Below are positions 1-6,900 of a DNA stretch of 22,485 nucleotides, in pieces. Source of the stretch: JAUVYV01 sp964585535 (GTDB taxonomy: Bacteria > Planctomycetota > Phycisphaerae > Sedimentisphaerales > Anaerobacaceae); contig CAZPDW010000015.1 of the NCBI GenBank assembly GCA_964585535.1, positions 1 to 22,485 on the forward strand, read 5' to 3'. The notes under the pieces are model-generated. The model saw only the letters and a program-made list of their open reading frames with translations. It was not told the DNA's origin and searched no databases. Position 1 is the first letter of the stretch, and every line of letters starts with the position of its first letter. Position numbers and translations under genes: made by a program.

Positions 1-246
1 GTTTCTGCAACTTCGGCAATGCTGACGGCCTCTCTTCGGTTAGCGGCACCGATTTTAGCGGCGTTCATACTGCTGTTAGTGGCGCTTGCGATTTTGGCCA
101 GGATAGTGCCGGAGATGAACATATTCTTCATCAGTTTTCCGCTGAGGGTAGGTCTCGGGCTGTGGATGGTGGCAATGTTTATACCGTTTATCCAGGGTTT
201 CGTAAGCGAATTTGCAAACTTAATGAGCAAACTAATCCCTATATAG
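1..246 (+). CDS. fliR: Flagellar export-gate protein FliR, C-terminal part (5' end outside window)
   Basis: Inner-membrane component of the flagellar type III export gate, which works with FliP, FliQ, FlhA and FlhB. The frame is open from the first base and ends in TAG at 244-246, so only the last 81 residues are present. They match the FliR end: a hydrophobic stretch containing LAAPILAAFILLLVALAIL, the charged and conserved 'RIVPEMNIFFISFPLRVGLGL' type segment, then a last hydrophobic helix and a short polar tail. The ATG at 19 is internal, not the start. The gene lies 58 bases before flhB on the same strand, the usual fliR-flhB order. The assignment rests on family memory of the C-terminal pattern and on the neighbour. 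Confidence 0.9.
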   Translation, partial: VSATSAMLTASLRLAAPILAAFILLLVALAILARIVPEMNIFFISFPLRVGLGLWMVAMFIPFIQGFVSEFANLMSKLIPI

Positions 247-304
247 ATTCAAGGAGCAGGGGATTTGTAGCTAAAGGTGGGGGAGGCATTTTCAGGAGCA
301 GACG

Positions 305-1372
305 ATGGCCGAGCAGCCGGCAGCAGAAAAGACCGAACAACCGACTCCGAAGCGGCTGGAAAAGGCCAGAAAACGCGGTCAGACGCCCCAGAGCCAGGAG
401 CTTTTTTCGGTGGTGGAGCTGTTTGTGCTTGTCGGAATGGTAACAATACTCGCGCCGGGTTTAATGGATTGGCTTGCTAATTTGATGAAGGAAGGGATGT
501 CGTGCGCAACAGGGGTTTTTGTGGACGAAAGGACATTTATAAAATTTGTAAATACGAAGATAGTAGACTCGATAGTGATGATTTTCCCGATTCTCGCGGT
601 GCTTACCGCAGGGGCAATAGGCGCCGGACTTGTCATAAGCGGAGTGAATTTCGCGCCCGATGCCGTCAAGCCGAAGCTCGATGCGATAAACCCGATAACG
701 GGAATGCAGAACCTGATAAACACCAAGACGTTAGTGAAGCTGCTCGTATCTGCTTTGAAGCTGGTGTTTGTGTCGCTGATAGTATGGATTTATCTCAGTG
801 ACAAAAAGGATGCAATGATGAGTCTTCGCTGGGCGTGGTCGATGCAGATACTTTCGGTCATTGCGAAGATAACGTTCGGGCTTTGCATCCGCGTCTGTAT
901 CGCACTTTTAGTGGTCGCAATCGGGGACACGATTTATCAGAAGTGGAAGTACATCGAGGATTTGAAGATGACGCGTCAGGAGGTCAAGCAGGAACGGCGT
1001 GATACCGACGGTTCGCCGGAGGTCAAGGGCCGGATACGCAGGATTCAGCTTCAGATGGCAATGAAACGGATGCTTCACGAGGTGCCCAAGGCGAACATCG
1101 TACTTGTGAACCCGACGCACATTGCGGTGGCGCTGCGATACGATGCCAAAACAATGGAGGCGCCGAAGATGGTGGCCAAGGGAGCAGACTATATGGCGGA
1201 GAAGATAATGGAGATTGCGCGGTCTTACGGGGTTGCGATAGTGAGGCGTCCGGAGCTGGCAAGGACAATATACTCGACGGTCGAAGTGGGTCAGCCCATA
1301 CCGCAGGGCTTGTACGTGGCGGTGGCGGAGGTTCTTGCAATGCTGCATCGTCTGCGCAAGCGGAGAAGATGA
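305..1372 (+). CDS. flhB: Flagellar type III export switch protein FlhB
   Basis: Substrate-specificity switch of the flagellar export apparatus in the inner membrane. It changes export from rod/hook to filament proteins. The 355 residues open with the typical polar N-terminus (EKTEQPTPKRLEKARKRGQ). About four hydrophobic segments follow, near residues 38-56, 92-113, 143-164 and 183-210, then a charged cytoplasmic domain. The autocleavage motif NPTH lies at residues 269-272 (codon of Asn at 1109), where FlhB is known to self-cleave between Asn and Pro, so the switch looks intact. The start ATG at 305 has AGGAG at 294-298. The protein ends in a basic LRKRRR tail. flhB follows fliR, but the next gene, fliD, converges on it, so flhA is not directly downstream. 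The 59-base gap to fliD shows no clear terminator hairpin. Confidence 0.97.
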   Translation: MAEQPAAEKTEQPTPKRLEKARKRGQTPQSQELFSVVELFVLVGMVTILAPGLMDWLANLMKEGMSCATGVFVDERTFIKFVNTKIVDSIVMIFPILAVLTAGAIGAGLVISGVNFAPDAVKPKLDAINPITGMQNLINTKTLVKLLVSALKLVFVSLIVWIYLSDKKDAMMSLRWAWSMQILSVIAKITFGLCIRVCIALLVVAIGDTIYQKWKYIEDLKMTRQEVKQERRDTDGSPEVKGRIRRIQLQMAMKRMLHEVPKANIVLVNPTHIAVALRYDAKTMEAPKMVAKGADYMAEKIMEIARSYGVAIVRRPELARTIYSTVEVGQPIPQGLYVAVAEVLAMLHRLRKRRR

Positions 1373-1431
1373 TGCAATCGAGATGATTTACGACGGGTCA
1401 AAATCGGCTGAAACGTGTGAGGCGGCGTCCA

Positions 1432-3783
1432 CTAAGCCGAGATGAAGCCGAGTGCGGCCATCTGATTTTGCAGCAGCGCCAGTGTTGCTTCGAGGCGTGC
1501 AAAACGGGCGACCAGGCGGGTTTGCTCGCGGTCCAGACGCGCTTTTTCGCTGTCGATTTTATCCTCGATATCGTCCATAACATCGTCAATCTGGTCCTGG
1601 TCGATATCCATCGAGCCGGTCGCGGCCTTCAGCATTCTGTCGAGGGCATCTTCGACGGCGCCCGTGAAGCCCTGCTTGACGCGCACCGTTGCGGTGAAGG
1701 TCCCGTCAGAACCCAGGTTCACGCTTAGCTGGAGGCCGTTTTCGGCATACACGGGGTCGCCGTTGCCATCGAATGTACTGTTGCCGGTGACGATATTGCC
1801 GCTGTATGCGGCGTCTCTGTACGTCGAGTCGGCGGCCAGCTTTATCTGTGCGGCGGTGATAACGCCGCCGGTGACGGTAACCCGGACGTTATACTCACCT
1901 GCGGTGGTGTATTTACTGCTGGCACCGTAGAAGCGGACGGTGTTGCTGTCGGAGCTGCCCGTCTTATCGGCGCCGATAACGGCAAGGACGCCCATATAAT
2001 CCTCGGCTATCGCCTCGTCGAAGGCGTTCGTATCGAGCGAGAGAAGCCCGTCGCGGTCAAGCTCAAGACCTATCTGGCCGGGGGTAAGGTGGGTGTCAAC
2101 ATCTTCCACAAAACCGCTGGTCCGGGCAATGAGCGGATTTAGCAACTGACTTTTGATTGTCGAAACAACATAATCACCCATCAAAACGCCAGAGGTCTTC
2201 AGTACATCGTTGTAGCTGGTCTTTTCCTTTATGTAGCCAATTGCGGCATTGTATGCCTCGACCATCGAGCTGAGCTTTTGCTTTACGGATTCGATGTCCC
2301 GTGTGAGGGTGATTTGCTCACCGCCGGCATCGGTCGTATCGTGCAGGTGGAGAGTCAGGCCGTCGATGGCGTCGTCGATAGTGTTTGAGCTTCTCCGTAT
2401 CCAGGCATCAACACCTTCTGTCTGCTCGGCCACCGTCAGGGTACTGCTAAGATTCGAGGAATCAATGAGGATATTGCTGACGTTGCCGAGCGTATCGGCG
2501 AAGGTAAAGGTCAGCGTACCGGCTGCGTTAAGTGCGTCGCCGCCTACGGTTATGTCACTGGCGTTTACGCTGGGCAGCGCTTCAAGGGCGGTCTGAATTG
2601 CATCCGTGGTTGCGGCGTAGCTGATTGAATCCGTAGTGTATCCGCCATAGTTGAGTGTGAAGGTGCCGCTGGTTACCGCCGGTGTATGTTCTATCTGCTG
2701 AACTTCGGAAACCGCCGACGCCGGCGGAAAACCATCGACCTTGATTTTCGAGTCCTGGGCGGCCTGCGTCCCGGTAAAATCGGACTGTGCGAAGCCGGTA
2801 AGTGTCGCCGAGGTGCCGCCGCCTTCGGTTGACACAGCCATCGTGGGAAGTGTGAGTGTCGCCGCTGAGCCGTGGGCGTTGTAGGTCAGCGTGACTGAAA
2901 GCTCGCTTGCGCCGGCAAAACCGTCTGTAACGACTATCTTGCCGTTTTCGAGCGTTGCTTTTACGTTGCCGTCAAAGGCGTCGTTAATCTCGCTGACGAG
3001 GTGGCCGAGCTTTGTATTGGCGGTTATCGACAGACTAACGGTAGTTATAGCATTGCCGTAGCGGTCTGTTCCGGTTATTTCGATTTTCTCGCCGCCTCCA
3101 AGAGGATTGGCTCCGAACTGGTCGAGGTCGGTTATTTTAGAGCTGAGCGTGGCGTTGTCGGAATCGACCGTAAAGGCCGAGTTGGCCTGCAAAACCATTG
3201 TGCTGCCGGCGTTGACGGCAATTCTGTAATCGGAGCCGGCATCGTTGCCGTTGAGCACGAGATGGTAGGCATCGTTGTAGTAGAGCAGCCCGGCGGTTAT
3301 TCCGGGATTGTCGGCGTCGTTGTTTATCAGCCCGACAAGGTCCTGAAGAGTGGTCGTTGCCGTTGTGGTGATAACGGTCTCTTCGTGATTGTAGGAATAA
3401 ATGAAAGTCCCCTCACCGACGTAATCCTCGGCATATTTAAGGCCGGCGTTGTGTACCCATCTGTCGGCGGCGGCAAGCTGGTTTATTACGACGGTATGGT
3501 TGCCCTCGAAGGCGCTGCTGCCTGCCTCTGCGGTGAGTATGTCGCTGTCACTGGAGGAAACGTTGAAGGCACGAAGCGTATCGGCATCGGACAGGGCCCG
3601 CACCGTAGTTCTAAGGATTCCGAGCTTGCTTTCGAGGGAATCCAGGGCGTCCTTTTTTTCCTGCCAGCCCTTCTGCTGCTGCACATAGATATTGAGCGTA
3701 CGGCTTTGGACGGCCATGAGCTGGGCGATAATCTGGTTCGTATCGATGCCGGAAAGCAGACCCGGCAGACGTACTGTTGACAT
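1432..3783 (-). CDS. fliD: Flagellar filament cap protein FliD (hook-associated protein 2), with inserted repeat domain
   Basis: Secreted cap at the filament tip that folds incoming flagellin. The N-terminus (LPGLLSGIDTNQIIAQLM, then a long helical region) is the classic FliD_N pattern. The C-terminus (about residues 690-783) is the matching coiled coil, with many Glu, Arg and Gln, ending QNQMAALGFISA. ATG at 3783 is preferred over the in-frame GTG at 3792, because a GGGA purine stretch is well spaced only for the ATG. At 783 residues the protein is longer than typical FliDs (roughly 450-650). Part of the excess is an insert at about residues 372-445 with GTFTLNYGGYTTDSISY and TDAIQTALEALP, resembling a beta-rich repeat seen in large bacterial surface proteins. 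It is monocistronic-looking, with a sigma-28-like promoter upstream. A FliT-like chaperone candidate lies one gene further upstream. Confidence 0.95.
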   Translation of the reverse strand: MSTVRLPGLLSGIDTNQIIAQLMAVQSRTLNIYVQQQKGWQEKKDALDSLESKLGILRTTVRALSDADTLRAFNVSSSDSDILTAEAGSSAFEGNHTVVINQLAAADRWVHNAGLKYAEDYVGEGTFIYSYNHEETVITTTATTTLQDLVGLINNDADNPGITAGLLYYNDAYHLVLNGNDAGSDYRIAVNAGSTMVLQANSAFTVDSDNATLSSKITDLDQFGANPLGGGEKIEITGTDRYGNAITTVSLSITANTKLGHLVSEINDAFDGNVKATLENGKIVVTDGFAGASELSVTLTYNAHGSAATLTLPTMAVSTEGGGTSATLTGFAQSDFTGTQAAQDSKIKVDGFPPASAVSEVQQIEHTPAVTSGTFTLNYGGYTTDSISYAATTDAIQTALEALPSVNASDITVGGDALNAAGTLTFTFADTLGNVSNILIDSSNLSSTLTVAEQTEGVDAWIRRSSNTIDDAIDGLTLHLHDTTDAGGEQITLTRDIESVKQKLSSMVEAYNAAIGYIKEKTSYNDVLKTSGVLMGDYVVSTIKSQLLNPLIARTSGFVEDVDTHLTPGQIGLELDRDGLLSLDTNAFDEAIAEDYMGVLAVIGADKTGSSDSNTVRFYGASSKYTTAGEYNVRVTVTGGVITAAQIKLAADSTYRDAAYSGNIVTGNSTFDGNGDPVYAENGLQLSVNLGSDGTFTATVRVKQGFTGAVEDALDRMLKAATGSMDIDQDQIDDVMDDIEDKIDSEKARLDREQTRLVARFARLEATLALLQNQMAALGFISA

Positions 3784-3866
3784 ATCAACCACTTTCCCGT
3801 CTAAATTTTCGGCACATTATGAGACACAAAAGCGCAGAGATAATACGTACCTGCGGCTCAGGATTA

Positions 3867-3893
3867 TTATCGACTGAAAACAGTTTTCCATTA
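3867..3893 (-). promoter_or_regulatory. Sigma-28-like promoter candidate for fliD
   Basis: On the - strand, GTCGATAA (3874 down to 3867) matches the sigma-28 -10 consensus GCCGATAA at 7 of 8 positions. Exactly 11 bases upstream, TAATGGAA (3893 down to 3886) matches the -35 consensus TAAAGTTT at only 4 of 8. The site is about 85 bases before the fliD ATG. Filament-cap genes are often FliA-dependent. The same stretch holds a 13-base palindrome, GAAAACAGTTTTC (3876-3888), and two direct copies of GGAAAACT one helical turn apart (3882-3900), which could be an operator. The weak -35 keeps confidence low, and read-through from the upstream gene is possible. Confidence 0.4.
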
Positions 3894-3903
3894 GTTTTCC
3901 GGC

Positions 3904-6900
3904 TCATAATCGGAGTTTTTTCAGGCCGGCTGGGCGAGCGGCTGGGCTGCCGGGCAGGTAATTATCTTCGACGGCTTTGCGCATTACAAAAATGTTTCTC
4001 TTGTGCTTGAGCTGCAAATACACCTCTATCAGTCGATATGCTCTTTCCTTCTGCTGCTGGGCGGGGCCGGTAAGGTTGTCTGTGTAGATAGCCGTATAAG
4101 GCCAATAAATGACCTTATTCAGAACGCCGAACTTCTCAGCGATTCTGTACGTCAAATCCGGGCCCTCGTGCGCAAACAGCAGCGGGTCCATACCGTCCAT
4201 CGAAAGAAAAACCTTTCGCAGAAACGCCGAGCCGCCTTCGAGGTCGCAAAAAGTCGGGAACGGATTAGGCCCCAGGTCATATCGTTTTGCATTATTGTTT
4301 GCACCGGGGCTTGTTTTCGGCAGGGCTTTTCCGCGCAGGCCGGCGATGTCATAGGTTTCGAAGGCGGCCTTGATTGAGCCGATGTAGTCTTCGCCGACGA
4401 CAGCATCGTCATCGAGAAAGGCAAGTATCCGCCCTTTTGCGCAGCAGGCGCCGATGTTTCTGCCTTCGGACAGGCGAAAGTTGACCGGACAGCCGACAAA
4501 CCGGTCGATGTGTGCCTTGACGGCATCGAAGTCGGTCCCGCCATTATCGACCAGGATTATCTCGAAACGTCTGTCGTCCTGTTCGGCAAGTGACTGAAGG
4601 CATTTGACAACGTCGCCGGTCCGATTGTATGTAACGATGACGACGGAAACGTCTATATCCGGCGTTTTTTTTGCCGTGACGACAGTGCGGGGCAGCTCGG
4701 CGTAGTTAGCTGACAGACGGTATTTTCGCATAAGGACCGCAGCAAGGTCGAACCTGCCTCGCATAAATCGTTCGTTCGCCTCTAAAAAGTATCCGGCCGG
4801 CGAATCGAGCTGTGACCTTCTTTCTATTGCATTAATCTGCGCATTCAGCTTTGACTTGAAGCCAATGGCCATCTTCTCGGGCAGATGGCTCTGTCCCTGC
4901 GTGACCTCACGATAGAAATACAACGGCTCATCGACGAATTTGAGTTTGCCGACCTCCTCCATTTTGTAGATTATGTCTTTGTCCTCGGCATAAAGGATTG
5001 CCTCGTCGAAGCCGGCCGTCGTGAGATAGTAGTCGAGTTTGAATGTCTTGAAGTGGCTGACGGCATCGACATCTATGCTTGTCAGCCCTTCCGGTATCCG
5101 CCGGCAGAATCCGGCATTTTGCGGTTTCAGATTTTCGTCGCAGCAGATAAACTGCGAGTAGATAAGCCCGCAGTCCGGCGAATCCAGATGATGCCGGCAC
5201 ATAACGGCCAGTGCATTTTCCGCAAGGGTATCGTCGGAGTCGAGTATCCCGAAGAGCCGTGAGCGGACGCTCGATATGCCGGTTTTCAGTGCGGCAACGT
5301 AACCTTTGTTCGTCTCGTGCCGAATCAGTCTTATCCGGTTGTCGGTAAGATATTTGTCGATAATCTGAAGCGAATTATCTGTGGAACAGTCATCAATGAT
5401 AATAAGCTCCCAATCGGTAAAACTCTGTCCGAGGACGGATTCGACGGCTTCGCAAATGTATCGTGCATTATCGTAATTGGCCATTACCACCGAGAATTCG
5501 GGCCTGCGTTCCGACTCGTCGCCGAGACCGTATTCATCGGTAACTTTCTCGCTGCCCCCCCCTGCCGGCCTGAAATATAACTGCACCTCCTGGTGGGCGC
5601 CGTTCGGCGTGAAGCCGGCGTATTTTGCGATGTCTATTCTTTTACCTTTTGAAAAGCTGTCGGCTAATTGTTCGGATGTATAACTGTAGGCGGCGGCACG
5701 TCTGTTGTTCTGATAAACATTCTGGACGATGTTGACCGGGTTGCAGAACGTTACCGAGCTCTCGAAAGTGAGCAGGTAAGGTTTCGATTTGAAAAGCTCT
5801 TTATTGCTGCTCATCATACTTTCGAGGGTATTCGGATTGGTGAAGGATTTTTGCCCGAGCAGTTCGAGCACATCGCCCCGGCGATAAACCGAGCTTGAAA
5901 CCTCGAGCGGATAGCCGAAGTCGTGCTCGGCTCCCGTCCAGTCATACCTGAGTATGCCCCGGGCCGGCGGCGTGAAATCAGGCATACGCTGAACGGCGCT
6001 CAGCATATAGCAAAAACCGGTATTTTTGCCTAAGCGAAGCGAAAAACCGACGGCATCGGTCTGCTTTTCAAGGGCGCTAATTACATCTTTCAGCCGGAAA
6101 GAATTGACAAATATATTGTCGTCAACGGCGAAGAGAATGTACCTTCGCCGGCTTACAATTGAAACGACCTGCTCATTGAAATCAACCTCCTCTACGAAGC
6201 TAACATTTGGAAAATCTGTTTTGAGGCGTTCGTACTGGCCGTGGTGCAAATCGTTCGAGGTTTTGTAGAGCACGACAAGCTCTGCCGTGTTACCGTCCCG
6301 GCAGTGAAGAGAGAAGGACTCTATAGTGGCCTGAAGCTGCATTGCGCGGTCCTTGCTGAAGACAAGGGCGGTGATTTGTTTGTCTTCGCCGGGTGATTCT
6401 TTCTTTCGAGCGGCAGGCAAGGAAAGCATCGGTTGCCCGGAGCCGAACTTTTTTCGATACAGTGACAAATAGAGCCGTTCGTACTTATCGACGACGGAAC
6501 TGTATGTATATTTTTCAGCGTATTCTTTAAGGCCGTCTCCGGCGAGAGCTGTTCGGAGCTGTTCACCGTCGAGTATCCTGTTTGCGTAGTGTGCCATTTT
6601 TTCAGCCGGGCAGACGACGCCGCCGGCCAGCTCGCTGACATTGCCGCAATCGGTCGAAACAAATGCGGTCCTTGACGCCTTGGCCTCGAGGATGACCAGT
6701 GGGAAACATTCTATTTGCGAACCGAACAGGAAGATGTCGGCCTGGTGATATGCAGCCAGTGTATCTTGACGGTCAATATCGACACAGAATTGTATATTCA
6801 GCCCGTCGGCGAGTTTTCGCAGTCCGGCCAGCTCACCGCCCTGCCTGCCGATAAAGACCATTGTCAGGTCGGCTCGGTTCATTTGGCGGACGCACTCGAT

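Noticed and set aside
1373..1431. A bidirectional terminator expected between the convergent flhB and fliD genes
   Set aside because: No inverted repeat with a U tract could be found by eye in these 59 bases.
3001..3780. A 259-codon open frame on the + strand opposite fliD
   Set aside because: It is antisense to the well-supported FliD N-terminal half, with low-complexity Gly/Val-rich translation and no family pattern.
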